A DNA stretch of 64,000 nucleotides from Beverwykella pulmonaria. Lineage: Eukaryota; Ascomycota; Dothideomycetes; Pleosporales; Melanommataceae. Within the stretch, counting starts at the first letter, position 1, and each line of letters starts with the position of its first letter. The stretch is from the NCBI GenBank assembly GCA_001599595.1, contig BCHH01000016.1:74643-138642 (forward strand), written 5' to 3'. Shown here piece by piece: positions 45,152-59,061 of the stretch. The notes beneath the pieces were generated by a model. It was not told the origin of the DNA, searched no databases, and saw nothing but the letters and a program-made list of their open reading frames with translations. A program made the translations under genes and the position numbers.

Positions 45152-47718
45152 GGTTCCTACTTGAACCATTCTTAGATTCCTGATTATGTAGTGCGGATAA
45201 TGGTTAGCGTTCTAGAGCCTGATTCCCGATTTAGAGTTTACGCCCTCTACTGGGTTTGAAGTTGTGGCGCAATGAGAGAGATGGATGCTTTGCGGAAAGC
45301 AATGCTTGCGTATAATGTTAATAAAACATGACGGATTCCTGCTGCTACATAACTAGTCCCCTGCTGCTTTCACCTTAAGTGTACTATGTGACCCCATAAC
45401 TTCAACTCAACTCTACTTTCTCCCGATAACCTAATGCTTTTACCAGTTTACATCTTAGCCCCGGCCCTGCAATAATCTCTGTGGCGATTCGAAATGCTAA
45501 TCGCCATGTAAACCCGCAATAAAAATGTTCACGGCGACGGTATACTTCTCTACCCTGTTGCTCATTTCTGCATTATTAATCCTAGAGTTTAGGCATCAAT
45601 CGAGTCGTGCCATATTCTGCTACACGAGAACGCTTATAACTCTTATACGCAATAGCCTCCGAACGATGAAAGCGATGCGACATTGCTTCGTTGCAACGAT
45701 TGACGCGTCAAATATCTCGTAAGCTTGATAATTCTGTCAGGGTGGCATACAAGAGAGAATGCCTCCATTCTGGGCGCGTGTGTAGGACCTTAGGCGTCCA
45801 CTCTACAAGCAAATTCTTCGTAAAAGCTTCCATAAAGGAGGTATTGGTACGAAGCAACGTGTAAGCGCTTGGACGCGGCGACACAGCTAAGTTGTGAGCC
45901 GCAACCCTGGTACGTATAAGGCGGTCCGGCGCGCCTAACTTAGGTGGCCTGGCGCGGGTCATCTCGAATTTCCTTCAGGGCCTTGGATTCTGCGTGCCTC
46001 GGTATATACCGCTCGCCTCGTGAGTGTTCAAGAACATAATCGAAGACCGAAGCTTATGGGACCCGAGAATTTGAAAGAGAGATTAGTGAACAGAGCTCCT
46101 CTTTGCGAGCTACAAAAGTTATTTCCTAGCGCGTCAAGATATGGGTGTGAAGAACGTTCCGTGTGTGCGAAGAAACAGGGTCAGAGTTTGCGACTAGGGC
46201 AAAGTTATACCAGTACAGACTCACACTAGGGTTATCCACCAGTTAGGATCGATTGTACAGTATCTAACTGATGAACATTATGCTGAGGCTGAACAGCAAG
46301 CGCACAACCTCAGGGTCTTGAGAAATTGCTATCTTGGTTCGCGCCTCGAAATTCAAAGAACGCCTTGCGAAAGTCCCGGAAGTCTGGACATTGGTCTCCT
46401 CCTCCGCTGTTCGGCGAGAAAGGGGACTAACCTTAATTTTAACTCTAAATTAAGATTGGCGCTAAGATGATCGAAATTGACTCGGAATCCTTCTTGGGGT
46501 CCAGCTCCACGCTTTTCCGCTGTTAGATTCCCGGTCCGAATTGTTCTGCCACACGAGTCAGAATTCTGCATATCCAGCCATTCGCTCAAGGGCTATAGTG
46601 GTTGCCCCGTGTAATGAAAAGGTATCCTTAGTTTACTATGAACTCTTCAGTATCCGTAGATTTCTAATTCGCGCAGTTTCTCATATCCTCGAATCTCTTA
46701 CCTATGGCGCGTTGTGAAGTCGAAAGAATTCACAATGTGACTCAGCTTATAAATATTGGGGGGCCGGGGGCAAACACTTGGCTCGACGAAACTTTTGACT
46801 TACTGCATCATGGTTCACAACATCCAGTCCTACTGTCTCGATAGTCTGCATTTGGAAGATTCAACGAAATGATGCAACAGCTGCTGCTGCTAGCAGATTG
46901 AACCTGAAATACGTTACGAGTACCAAGAATGTCATCCTCGATTCGGAACAAAGCAAGACCGACAAATTACTAACTATCATCTTAATCCTCAAGACATTCG
47001 ACTCGTTGAGCCCCTAAAATGTAGCCGGATTGGAAGAGTCCTCTCGTCTGGTTTTATCACCCTTTCTCTAGTGATGGTGTCAATATCTCTATCCAATCTG
47101 TGAGTTTATATGGAGCGGCCTGTGAAATTTACACCAACCCCCATCGCGAATGTTCGAAGTTAGCATCGAGTCGTTGAGCTCATGCGGAACTTAGCTGTTC
47201 AACCGTAGGCACCGATCCGGACGAGTCTTATTGAAGGGAGAATCCAATTCTCAGAGGACGAAGTTTGAGTAAGTGTTTTATATTTGATGGGAGATGTTGC
47301 CTCGTCCTTTAGCCCGTTCTCTCGCAATGGCATCGAATCCCATCAGCAATTGTACACGAGGATCTTACCCCAGAATTGAAGATTTAACATTTGCAAGGTT
47401 GGACGCCTTCTGGATCATGATTGATGCATAGAACGTTGACTATGGTGCTGAGAATGCCTAAACAAGAGGATTAGAGCGCTTGTGCTTGCTTGCATGCCCT
47501 ATCCAGGTGAAATGGATGAACAGTCAGATTTCTAGATTGACTTGCGTCGTTCACTTGTAAATTTCATGTTTGATTTTGGGGGTTGTTCTATTAATAACTG
47601 ACCAATTAGGTTTAGATTAGGCCAGCCACCTCAGCTCGGGGTCCTTCGTGGCTGAGATTTGCTTCTGTTTTCCTCACATAACTTTCCTCCCACGACAAGT
47701 CTTCCGACTCAACTGATC
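45152..47718. other. Gene-poor stretch, 2.6 kb
   Basis: Short frames only; none has a recognisable family, signal peptide or intron structure. The AT-rich tracts and lack of long ORFs suggest decayed intergenic DNA. Confidence 0.4.
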
Positions 47719-49652
47719 ATGGACGACGCAAAAGGCTCTACGCCTATGCAAATCGATTGGCAGGATGATTTATACTGGCGCAACCGTCGCCTCACGCCGG
47801 CGCAGATTCAGGTTCACGATGTCCGCCTCGAAGGATGGAGGACTGACATCGGGCCCATGCTCGAAATGAGAGAGATCTTATCGTCGTCCCTATTGCCCGA
47901 TCTAGACAAGAGGGATCACTTAAGCAATACCCTACCAATGGAGGAGGTAACGAAGAATCGAAGTGAGCAGATCCATCTGAGAACTTTGGCAACGGAGTAT
48001 GGCTGGATGAATTGTTTAAGGAGTAATGGGGTTCAAGAGACGCTTTCGGATCCTCAAGATATGCGCAAATGCAGATGGATACACATTTCGAGCAAGTTCT
48101 CGGACTATCTCTCGGGATGCCTTCTAGCTCTCTCGGACTGGAGTATGAACCATGCAGAGAAAATCGCCGCTCTGCACCAGTTGGATCACTGCATCTACCA
48201 GAACGAGAGGTTTTCGAAACACGGAAGATATTTTGCGCCTTTCTTCCAGGATCTTCTCGAGGGATATGGTGATAAGAAGGGGAAGGGCGAGGGACCTATG
48301 CTACTCAGCGTACCATTTCTAGATTGGACGGTTGAAGGTCAGCCACCTCCACTTCGATTTCAGGTCGATCCGCGGGAAGGTTATCAGTCAGGCAGAAGCT
48401 CGTCGCATCTGTTAAGGTCTATTCTACAACATTTCTATCGTCTGGAGGATACCACAGATCGAGAACCTCAACAAGTCTTTACAAAGCATAAGCCATGGTT
48501 AACGGATCGGTCGTTGGATCTCAAAGTACGTCGTTGGTATGGCCACTATCCCACCAGCTTGAATGTCGACGAGCTATGGATCCTCGTTGTCGATGCTCGT
48601 CATGTCGTTACTTTCTCAAGCAATCAGTCCTGGAAATCTCGCTGGCCGCCGCTCCAACTATCCGCCCGGATTATGGAAATTTCTTTTCGTGGAATTCGTA
48701 ATGCGTTTCTCAACAACTCGAACGATCAGGACTACACCTCCTCGACCCATGTCATCACTGCGCTAAGTGGTGCGCTAGGTATGCTGCATAGGAGCTTCTG
48801 GACTGACATTACCTTGTGTCTGTCAGATCGATATGCAAGCTACCTTGGGCATCTACAATACCGACTACATCGAAGCCCAAGCACAAAATTAGTCATGGAT
48901 CTTCTCCAAGTCCAAGAAGAGCTCAACATCATAATCCAAATAATGGAACAGCAAATGGAACTTGTTACCAATGTCCAAGATACCCTAAAACATGGACGAG
49001 GAAGAGGACAGTCGCATAGCTCCACCAGAAACCAGCAAGCCCGGCCTCCAGGTTACATACCGCATACCGGGTCTATTCCCCACGCTGATCTCGCAACATA
49101 TAGGCAGCTTTCATTCTCTCATCTATCAGATCCGGCTGCTCAACTTCTAGAAAATCTGCAGAGGGAGTACGCCGATCTTTGCGATCTTCGCGAAAACAGC
49201 AATTCGCTTATCAATCGCACTATTCAACTAGTCAATATTCGGCTAGAGGATCATGGGAAGGCAATTCTAGTTTTCACCATCGTCACCATCATATTTCTTC
49301 CTCTATCGTTCGTATCCAGTTTCTTCGGCAGTATGTTTCGCTTCCTGCACCCAGTTTCATCAATGTGCTAACTCTTCAAGTGAATTTTTCTGACATCCGT
49401 GGCATGGAGAGCACGCAGCGTCTGTTTTGGATCATATCTGGATCCTTGACTGTGGGCACTGTTGGCTTTGCGATCTTCCTTGCATTCTATGGCGGAAGTA
49501 TTGTAGATGCAATTGCCACTTGGAGAGAGAACCGCAGCCGCCGCGCAAGAAAACCAGAGCCATTGCATCGGCCGGTAGCGAGACAGCAGACTGGGTTCAG
49601 AAACTTCGAAGTACTGGATGCCATTCGCCCAAGAACAACCGGAGTGTTTTAA
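47719..49652 (+). CDS. CorA-like metal ion transporter-type membrane protein
   Basis: Exons 47719-49330 and 49381-49652 (50-nt intron) give 627 aa. The intron splits the Met codon of the GMN signature: ...SSFFG|MNFSDIRGM (Gly537-Met538-Asn539), the selectivity filter of CorA-family Mg2+ channels. TM1 is about 515-536 (ILVFTIVTIIFLPLSFV) and TM2 about 553-577 (GSLTVGTVGFAIFLAFY). A long cytoplasmic region precedes them, ending in a helical stalk (LLENLQREYADLCDLRENSN). Fungal genomes hold many such CorA-like proteins with variable N-termini, and their transport role is mostly untested. It may be an Mg2+ channel or a derived sensor. Confidence 0.88.
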
Positions 49653-52092
49653 GCACGACAAAGAGGCTAGTGTTAGAGCAGCACGACACGTTGACCAACG
49701 GGCTACACGAAGAGACGTTTCTGTGTATGAAATTTGGTGAGTGAATGAATTGCGTACGTTCTTTCCATTTTCTGAGACTGTGGACATGGACGCTGAGAAT
49801 TGTAGGGCCTACGCACTTGAGTGCCTATCAAACATGCAGGCGTCCATATTACAGTGCCAACTTAGCAAGCATCAAGATCACAACAGAACTGATGCGTTTC
49901 TCTAGCCATCTTCAACCAGAGAAAAAACAACAATAACCTAAAGTCTATTCTTAGTGAGAGTATATTACTCAGTGTTCCGTGTTCAGTGTTCAGTTTAATC
50001 CTACAGGATCACTGTGGCAGCCACGCTGTCATCTTGTAGCTTTGAGATAGATTGTCTGTTGAGCAAAGTTGGCGTTCTCATGACCCAGAATGTCAACAGC
50101 TAAGACTAACCCGTTATCAGGTCAACTTCACTTAGGCGTGGAACTACGGTCAGTTGATTGTTCTAGCAGAATAAATCAGACAATGCGGTAACGTCCCGCT
50201 GATAATAGTCCGGACTTGATGTTTTGACATTCCATAACTGTTACCTTACCTGAATATGTTGCCTGTAAATATAGAAAGCAAACTCATATGTTATTTAATA
50301 TCTTTCTTGGCCAGTTACTCAGTTCTTAAGTCCTCCTACGTCCTCGAGTCTCAGGAGTTTAGATTGATCTAACTTCACTTTATCCACACATTGCGACTAA
50401 ACGATTGATAAAAATTTCAGTCACCTTATCTTGTTAAATTGAATCATCCCCAATGATTACGATATCTCCCATCTACCAGCGACGCGGCCAGCTAATTAGT
50501 CAAAATTGCTCATCAACGTTCAGAATGAATAACCTCCGCCTATCGGAGTATAAGGTAAAGGTGAGTCGACTTGGTAAGCACATTTCTTTAGCAATTTCTC
50601 ACTCATTCCAACCCACAACAGTTCAACCGACCAAGTTAATGCCGAACCCCGAAAAGTCCGTGGAAGCACTGTTGTAATGGCTAACCGTTTGAATCAAGGC
50701 AAGTAAGTTATCCCATTGGACTAGGTGCTGCTAATTCAAGTGCAAATAGACGCTCTGATCTTAGTAGCGGTAACCATGGTCGTGGAAGTCGCCGAATATG
50801 ACATATTCGCGAGGAGGGAGAGAGAGCAGATCCACTACCTTAGCTACGACCTCTACTACGAATGCCTCTGCTACGAATGCTTCTACGATCTCTACTATAA
50901 TATTTGCAGGCAAAATTATCTCCTATCCGAACCAGGGCATATATAAGACCGTTTCTCTCAACAGTCACTAATTGAAAGCGTAGACTCAGTGGTCTCTGCC
51001 ACTGTTACCTGAATTATCGATATGGGGGAGCCTTTCCACCGCCTCTTGCTATCACTAAGTCCGTCGGATCATGGACAAGCGGGTTTTTCCGTTAAATTCT
51101 CACTTGATTCATAGTAGTATCAACACTTACCACCCTGCTCTACTATTTATACATGTAACCTAGATGCCCTTAATTCACATCACTTTTGACTTCAACTTCT
51201 GCGATCTGGCACGTGACAGGGTGACGCCTACTGTCTTGACGTCTTCATGGCTTTGGGATTTGTAGAAATTGCTGGCTCCTTCTGGAACCACGTCGAAAAT
51301 CTCTTGGATAAGGAATTCATGAGTGCCTTCCGCCTCAAAAATCTACTAACCGCCTTCCACTGTTATGAGTGACTGCGTTCCTTCTGCGTCATGAAGTACG
51401 CACGAGCTTTAGAACCGAACCTTCAGCAGACTCTCTAAAATCTCCTAAACTATTCGGCTTGCACTCTCCGTCAGTAATTTCAAGCGCACTCGCCGAAATA
51501 CCCCGGCTTTCACCACAACAGGAAACGAGATTCCAAACAGTCAAACGCATGAAAATTTCTGGATGAGAACTGAGGGCTGTTGCGGTAAGAAAAGGCCTTC
51601 TATTCACCTCTCCATCGTGCCAGCTCTGTTTCTTAAGATCGGACCTACTTCTAAGCTGGCCAAGTGACCCAAAGCTAACAGTCAGCTTCCGCGATTTAAT
51701 AGTAGGAGTGAATTAAAACTGAACTCCATGCGTCGGTTCGGGCGTCAGCTAAAGGCCTAGGGATGGGAGGGTCACAAGAGAGGCATGGGCCACGATCTCC
51801 AGGCTTTTCAGAGTGACCACGTGAAGTACCTCCACCTTTCTCGATGATCAATACTGGGTTCTTGGACTAACCAAAGCTTGCTGGTGGTTGCTAATATTAT
51901 CACCGTGTACCGTGAGTTGAACATTCCTATTCATGTAAACCTCAAGCTAAAATTAGTGTCCTTTAGTTGATCTCGTCTTCAATTAGGCGTTATGATAGAT
52001 GGTGGGATGCGCTCCTGGTGTGTGCGCTTGCCTCTAACACTTAGTGGAAGCGTAACAACGAGGGTCAGTAATCAAAATATATGGAGCCTTCT
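49653..52092. other. Gene-poor stretch, 2.4 kb
   Basis: No supportable gene. A minus-strand frame at 51607-51389 (72 aa) and broken readings beside it might be a decayed gene, but no family could be recognised. Confidence 0.4.
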
Positions 52093-53282
52093 CTATTGCT
52101 TAACCCTAACAACCACCTTCCCAAAATGCCCACCATCAAATAAATATCGAACGGCCTCTTTCGCCTCCTCAAACCCAAACACCCTACTCACAACCGGCCT
52201 AACTCCCTTGTCCTCATACCACGCCACCATCTCCACCAATTTATCCCTTGGCCCATTCACAATTCCCTTTAGTGTCACGTTCCTCTTCAATGCGAGCAAA
52301 TTCGTATTCGTCCTATCGCCCTCCTCATCCTGTTTGCCTGATAGATAGCCAATACACGCAATGAGCCCCCCGAACCGGATGCATTCGAATGACTTGCGAA
52401 GCGTCGTCGCGCCGCCGAGCTCAAAGATGATATCTGCGCCTTTGTCATTTGTTGCCGATAGTACTGCCTGATCCCAATCTTTGTTCTTCGCGTAATTTAT
52501 CGTCGTGGTGGCGCCCAACGCCTTTGCTCTTTCCAACTTTTCATCGCTCGAACTGGTAACGATGACGTCAGCGCCTGCCGCATGCGCGATCTGCAGTCCT
52601 GCAATGGAGACACCACCAGTCCCCTGACACAGAATCACTTCCTTTTGTTCTGTAGACCCGATGATTTCGCCGGCCGGCCTCATACAGTTGAGACTCATCC
52701 AAGCTGTCATCGCCGCAATCGGCAAACACGACGCCTCCTCATCGCTCAAATACTGCGGTACTTTCACTAACCCATGTATAGGGAAAACGCGGTATTGGGT
52801 TAAGACGCCCGGTCCTGGGCCGCCGAGTCCGTTGGCAATGTCCGAGGCTTGTATTTGCCCTGTTAGATGCGAGGGTGCGAAGGTGCTGATCACGCGGTCG
52901 CCAGGAGAGAGACGAAAGGCGGGGTTAGTGTACGGAGTGGATTTAGAGGAGTGAGGGCCGCAATTGATGACGACGCCACACATGTCACTGCAGGGGACGA
53001 GGGCGGGTGGTTGGGACACGGAGGCGTGGTGGTTGTACAGGCCCATTGCGACTGCCATCGTCAGTTCTCAGTCCCCTCGTCCAATTTTCTCGAGCAGGGA
53101 GGATTGAGAGGAGAGATATGTGTACCTTCAGTATCCCTATAATTCAAACTCACAGCATGAACTGCCACCAATACTTCATCCTCCCCTGGGCTTGGACAAT
53201 CCACCTCCTCCATTCTCAACTTATCTAGCCCGTCCTGATTTGTGACCCATTGTTTTATTTTTCGCGGTGGTGGTGACGCCAT
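52093..53282 (-). CDS. Medium-chain alcohol dehydrogenase-like oxidoreductase
   Basis: Exons 53282-53126 and 53051-52093 (74-nt intron) give 371 aa. Features: N-terminal GroES-like part (EDEVLVAVHAVSLNYRD, PCSDMCGVV, LSPGDRVISTF) and a Rossmann domain (GTGGVSIAGLQIAHAAGADV, SSSDEKLERAKALGA). The Cys-ligand site of zinc-dependent alcohol dehydrogenases is not evident (NYRDTE replaces the C-x-T/S-D block), so it is probably of the zinc-independent type common in fungi. It should be a cytosolic NAD(P)-dependent oxidoreductase of unknown substrate. Confidence 0.9.
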
Positions 53283-54414
53283 TCTCCGTATCAGTACTCC
53301 TTCTCTTCGCCTTTGAATCGAAACTCGAGACTGACTCCGTACTCCTTAAGTCTTTTCCTTGGCTCTTCCCTTTCTTGCTGCTGGAATGGATCAATCCGAA
53401 TACCTCGTCGAGCCAATCGCGACGATGTTGCGAGAATGGCGGGGTGGGCATGTCGGAGAACAATTGCTTGCACTTATATTTATATTTTGAATTTCGATTG
53501 GTAATCTGTAGCTGTGGAGAATGTATGCGGATAGAAAGCGCCGTCAACGTGCACGAGTTATGTGGGGGGCAATTATCAAATATATTCTTTATCGTGACGA
53601 TGGAACGCATTCGGGGGATGTCGGCCAGTGAGCGCTGGCCCGAGGTGTGGCAGGGATATTTCGGGAGCTAGCTTCCGATGATGATGCGTCGTGGTCGGGA
53701 AACGGTCCGATGTTTTTGGTTTGAGATGGATCGGAGTGCCAAGGCGGTTGGATGCCAAGGTGAACGTCAGATGGGGGTTTGGCGAAGGAATGGTATCGAG
53801 GGCTGTTGAAGATATTCAACGTTACTTGCTATACGGTACGTGTATGCACAAATAAACGTTGCGGTAATTGCTTGAATGAACAATCTACAAAGAAAGCCGT
53901 ACGAATGAAGCCTATAATTCACCACTCCCTCCACTTCACCCTGCTCTAGATAAAGAGAATGCTCGAGTCCAAAGACTGGGTGCATGACCAGTAAGTATAG
54001 GAAGCCCAGCCCATGACACTGTATGCTAGCCCCGCATACTTAAATACGTCTCTCGAAGCCGGAAAGAGAAGAGCGCTTCAACCTTGTAACAGCAAAAGAG
54101 ATATCTTGGATCGAATGCGGAACATTATGGGCAAATTTGAACGGCGGAACACATATATGGAGTTGGCAAGGGCAATGAATGAATGTCTGGATACGATAGA
54201 GGCGGCGATGAGGGGGGGGGGGGGTAAGCGAACTAAAGTTGGCACGTAATACGAACTTCGGATAGGAGAAAGATTTGGATTCTTTAAAACATAAGAATGG
54301 GATACCCTAGCGCGCAACGTTGTGAAACTATAGACCGGAAGGGTATTTTTACTCAACAAATGAAAATAGCGAAAGTCATAATTACAAGGAAATGTCATCA
54401 CTCAACCTCAACCG
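53283..54414. other. Intergenic, 1.1 kb, with G13 run
   Basis: Contains a 78-aa plus frame (54013-54249) without known family and a run of 13 G at 54212-54224. Minus-strand frames here overlap the dehydrogenase promoter and are not supported as genes. Confidence 0.4.
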
Positions 54415-56349
54415 CTAATTCCTCAACTCCCTCGGCACCTCCGGCCACTCATCCACCCCATCCAGCATGATCATCGCCATGCCGCCCTCCATATGGCTCT
54501 GAATGTGGCAATGCAGCATGAACGCCCCTGGGTTTTCCACATGATATCTGATCGCAAGCCACGTGGGGCCCGTGAACGCGGGCGGTGTCTCGAAAGTGTC
54601 GCGGAACGGGGGCGATACGAAGTTGAAGTTCTGTGGAATAGCAGCCGCGGCCTCGGCGACGCTGTTCCAAGTGAATAGTCCCTCGCCGCGCCCGATGATG
54701 AAGGCCTTGTTGCTGTGTTTATGGATAGGATGCCCCGGCTGGGGAACCTGCTCTACCTTTAGAATTAGATCGACCCATGTATTATTCTTGGTGACGATGG
54801 TGTAGTGGTTGTTCGAGGTAATGTTTAGGGGGTCTCGGTAGAGCAGAGGCGGGCTCGATTCATCAACGGCGTGGTCAAATAGCGTTCCATTGAGTGCCCA
54901 TTGGTACGATTTCCCGGCGATGCCGAGGCTCATCTGAATAGTTTGGTCGACTTGAGGTGCCGGTGATGGGTACTGTGGTGGGAAAGAGACGATTTTCATG
55001 GGGTCGAAGAAGACACCGTCTGGTTTGATGAGGGCACCGACTTGGTTGATGGATGGTGTCGATGAGAGTGTCGCGACATTGCAGCTGCCGTGTGTAGAGT
55101 TGCCGTACCCGCCGTGAGTATAGTTGCCATGTCCGCCACTGTAAGTAAGAACCGCTACAGTGTTTAGCAACTGGGCAGCAGCAGTGCTAGCAACGCGGAT
55201 GGCGTATTGCCCGGCAGGTTGGTTCAGCTTCACCAATACCGAGTAACGATCGCCATTCAGTAGATTCAGGGCATCGACCTTCACGGGCTCGATGTACTGG
55301 CCATCAACAGCGTAGATCCACATTGGGTGCTCGTCAATGCTAACGCCAAAGCTTTCAATACCAGCAGATGATATGAAATCCAGGGCAAGCCATTTCTTCG
55401 AAGTTGGGGCATGGATGCAGGTGGCCTCTTGAGGGCCCGAGCTCGGTGTGCAGACATCAAAAACTTCCGGCGGGAGAACGTCGAGGTTCGCGCCGCCCCC
55501 TTGGACCGCATTCAAAAGCGCTGGGGGAAGGCATCTGGAGATGTTAGTGAGAGCTCACAAATGATGAACATTTGGCTTACCCCTTGTCCGTAATCACAAG
55601 GCCTAACTGCTGCAATAGGGGGGCAAAAGCAGGTGTTGTGAACCTAGTGATATCTTCCCGAGACCAGCAGTTTACATATCCCTTTCCGTTCACCAGCACC
55701 GAGTCCATGCAGATTTGACTCTCAATTCCAGATGCAACCTGCAACTCCAGACTGCTTTCGGAAACCATGTGCCGCCAGTCAGAAATAAGGATTGGAGTGA
55801 CATCAGCCACTGCCTCCTTAAGTAAATGCAGTTCCGAAGGAGAGATCTTGTCAAAGGGAGTTGGGAGCCCAGGCTTCGGATGTATGATGATGGGCCCGTA
55901 GCATCCATCGTCCATCTGGCCTCGGCTGTGGGCATGGTAGAAGTAGCTGCCGTATTGAGTGGCCCACCACTTGTACGTGTAGCTAGCACCAGGCTGGATT
56001 GGGCGTTGAGAGAGTCCAGGAACGCCATCAGCCCAGGGGCTGTGCTGCTGGTCGATGCCTGAGACATGCTTAGTAAGGAATTCAAAAACTTTCAAAAGTG
56101 ATTGCAGCGGCACGTACCGTGATAGTGAATTGTAGTAGCGAAAGGCATATTGTTAACCACAGTGATCTCAACCACATCACCCTGTTGGATTTCAAGGAGC
56201 GGCCCAGGGAACTGGTCATTGATGTAGACCATTTCTCGTTCGAAACCATCCGGAGAGCCCGTTTTCCATGTTAACTCGAGTGTGGTTTGGAAAGTACCCG
56301 CGAAGGCGTACGCAGCGAACAAAAAAAGAAAAACAAGGAGAGATATCAT
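54415..56349 (-). CDS. Secreted ascomycete multicopper oxidase (laccase-like)
   Basis: Three exons (56349-56118, 56058-55581, 55534-54415) give 609 aa. A signal peptide (MISLLVFLFLFAAYAFAG) leads. All four copper motifs are present: HYHG (75-78, interrupted by the first intron), YFYHAHSRGQ, HPIHKHSN, and HCHIQSHMEGGM with Met as the axial type 1 ligand position. These enzymes oxidise phenols, pigments precursors or Fe2+ with reduction of O2 to water. There is no C-terminal transmembrane anchor, unlike Fet3 ferroxidases, so a secreted laccase-like role is more likely than high-affinity iron uptake. Confidence 0.93.
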
Positions 56350-58900
56350 CTTGAAAGGATGTCGAATAACTGAATCGAAAGATTGAACTGCTTGAAGAGA
56401 ATGAGGTCTGAGGGAGGCCTTGAACCCAGATTAAATACTGAAAGTGGCCTTCCTCAAGATCCTCACGTCGTATTGACTGCCGCAGTATCCCATCTCGCCC
56501 CATTGCCTCATTGCTGAGCTGCTAGTGTCCTCTATACAGTCAGTAAACCAAACTCAATCCCATACGAACCGTGCGCAAGCCATGTTTGTGTACGTGCACC
56601 GTGGCTTTGGCCTATTTAGCACTCGTCTCTTGGAGGAATGGTCTAAAACGGGTTGGTGTTGCTCGATTGGGCAATGCGTCTCACGATTCTATAAAAATCC
56701 TTAAGCCTCATTGCCACGAGGTGCTTATCGTAATCTCGTAAAGTCTCAAGCACAAACGCCAGGCGTCTGGTTCGGAGGGCCATTGGCAGGGTTATGACCA
56801 GGCGGCTGGGTAGATGCGATCTATCAGTGGTCGCCGACACGTGTCAGATCTCTGGGCCAGGTCTGAGGTGAGCGCACATGTGAGGCCAACCAGGTCTATG
56901 GGTGCTACACCTCGTGGCAACATGCCAGGCACCTGCTTAGCTGAAGCACAGGCAGCTGCTTATTCCTATAAGACGGCTGAGCATAGAAGCGTGGCGCACG
57001 AAGAAGGCGCATCGGCGAGTGCGACGTCAATAGTGATAGCATTGTCAGGCGAGAAGATGGGCAAGAACGCGAGGAGAACGGTTGGTGAGCGGAGTTCGGA
57101 CATGGAAAAGCTGAGGTTGTTGCTTTCAAAGCTGCTTAGCCCTCGGCTTGCTCGCCTCCGATTGGCCCGTCTGAGTCTCCCACCAACTGGGCAAGGCCTC
57201 CCCACGGCTCACCTCGCATGCATCCTCCATCCTCCGCGCCTTCAATCTGCACTCCACGCCTTTGATCTTCGCGTAACACCTAGTCGAAATCACCGAGCCC
57301 TCCATTTCGACATACCAAGTCGCCCAAACATCCGTTCATCTCAACCTGCATCCGCTACAGCCGCTCACCTCTATGGTTCGCCAGCCCTCATCACGGTGGG
57401 CCATCTGACAACGCCATATCCAACGCCAGTTATTGGACCGTATCCGTATTTCTCGACACACTTCAGAAATCTCATTTGCCTCATGCCCCCACCCCAATCC
57501 TTACCCTGGTTCTGCGTCTACCGCTTGAGCCTCTTTGAAGCCTTGAGTTCTCGCAAACACACCATAAGATTGCACATCATGCAAAACGCCGAGCTAGTAC
57601 GCCGATCATTTCGGGGACATCGGGGACATCGGGTATTGCTTTAAGGGCTGCTCTGGACTACGAGTTCCCGAGACGTAGGTTTGTGCGAACATGATTGTCG
57701 CTCCTCTCTCTCACTCTCACTCTTTCTCAATTTCTTTGTTCTATTGAACTTCTTTTTTTATTGTGTGAGTCCGTTCCATGAGTCTTTTTAGTTTGTCTGT
57801 TTTAATTTAGCCCACCAAAGCATTACATTTCTATATCTTAACAACTTTGTGAAGGTAAAGCATGCATTCTTCTACCATAGTCTTTCTTTCAGGAGCGTTC
57901 ATCAGGGGACGTCAACCTTTTATACCATAATCTACATCTGTTCTTGTTTCCGGATATCTGATCTCGAAACTAGAACACTGACAAAATCCAAAATCTCATA
58001 CACCAAAATATACACACATAACCTATATGGCTTCGAACAAGTGCGTCACCTTTTCCTTCTACAGAAAGTGGGCTCGAATCCAAGAAGACAAGGGTTGTGG
58101 GGCCTCTCGAGACGGTAGTCGGTATCCCGACCAATACGGCCTTTTGTCAGGGAGAGTATCGCTCAAAGCAACCTGCCGCTATGGAAGAACCTAAGTGGCA
58201 TTTCGAGGGTGGGCGTTACCAGAAGTCATTTAGACAGGCCCTGCTCCAACAGATCCTAATGCGCCTAACCTTAGCACGGAAGACAGCCCAGTCCTGCGCC
58301 TAATCGACATGCATCCTATAAGATCTGGACCTGATAAAGGCTAGCCAAGAGGTGCCCCTGTTATCTGGTATTATAAGAACTGGAAGCCAGTAGATTGGAC
58401 AGACGCCGACACCCTACTCAATTGCCGTTGCAGAGGCAATATTAGACTTATCACTCGCGACTCTTCGTGGACCATTGTGGAGTACAAATACCTTGCCAAG
58501 CTCTCCACAGGCTTCCCTAAGGTACCCATCACCGAGCTTGCTGAACGCCTGACCTTGTATCTCGTGGGTAATTTCGGGAAACCCAATGACTTAACGGAGG
58601 CGGTGAGCACCTCGACCTACCGTCTCATCGAGCGAGCAAGCTCGTATGCAAGCATTCTAGCAAGGTGTTGTCCAACAGGCCCGCTTGTCTAAATCCGAGG
58701 AGCGTGAAATTGATGAGGACCGAACGGTCTTCCTTTAATGTTTTGTTCTATACTTGGTTAGGCCGCCAAGCTTCTCAGCATTCCTCGGAGTCTCAACCAT
58801 CAACTATCAGCAACCTCATCAAGCAATCAATTCGGCTCCAGATTGTACAATTCTACGATCCCGCACACCATCCCATAGTTCTCTGCTTTTGCATGTTTGT
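56350..58900. other. Gene-poor stretch with one long unproven frame
   Basis: A 276-aa plus frame (ATG 56814 to 57644) is open but Ser/Arg/Leu-rich, without a domain I know, so it may be chance. Plus readings at 58477-58692 (TELAERLTLYLVGNFGKPND) look protein-like but short and could be a decayed gene. No RNA gene could be confirmed. Confidence 0.35.
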
Positions 58901-58965
58901 AGATAGTTCGGCCGAACAGCTGGCTCACGATTGACGCGCTGAGTGAGATTCAGGATCAGGTACCG

Positions 58966-59061
58966 ACGCTCACGGCAGCTCAAGAACCTGGTCAAGATAG
59001 CTGAATCCCCCTTGATGGGGTTTGACGCTCACGGCAGCTTAAGAACCTCATCAAGATAGCA
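58966..59061 (+). repeat. Two 37-bp direct repeats
   Basis: GACGCTCACGGCAGCT followed by AAGAACCT and TCAAGATAGC occurs at 58966-59002 and at 59025-59061, with 34 of 37 positions identical. A 12-T run follows at 59104-59115. Possibly a remnant of an LTR or of a retroelement 3' end. Confidence 0.6.

Noticed and set aside
54212..54224. Run of 13 G
   Set aside because: Simple homopolymer in intergenic DNA and liable to sequencing error; no functional inference made.
54415..56349. Multicopper oxidase as the Fet3-type ferroxidase partner of the siderophore cluster
   Set aside because: It lies 24 kb away, lacks a C-terminal membrane anchor and has no permease neighbour, so a laccase-like role fits better.
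56814..57644. 276-aa plus-strand frame
   Set aside because: Length alone is not enough; composition is Ser/Arg/Leu/Pro-rich with no domain, intron or conserved motif seen.
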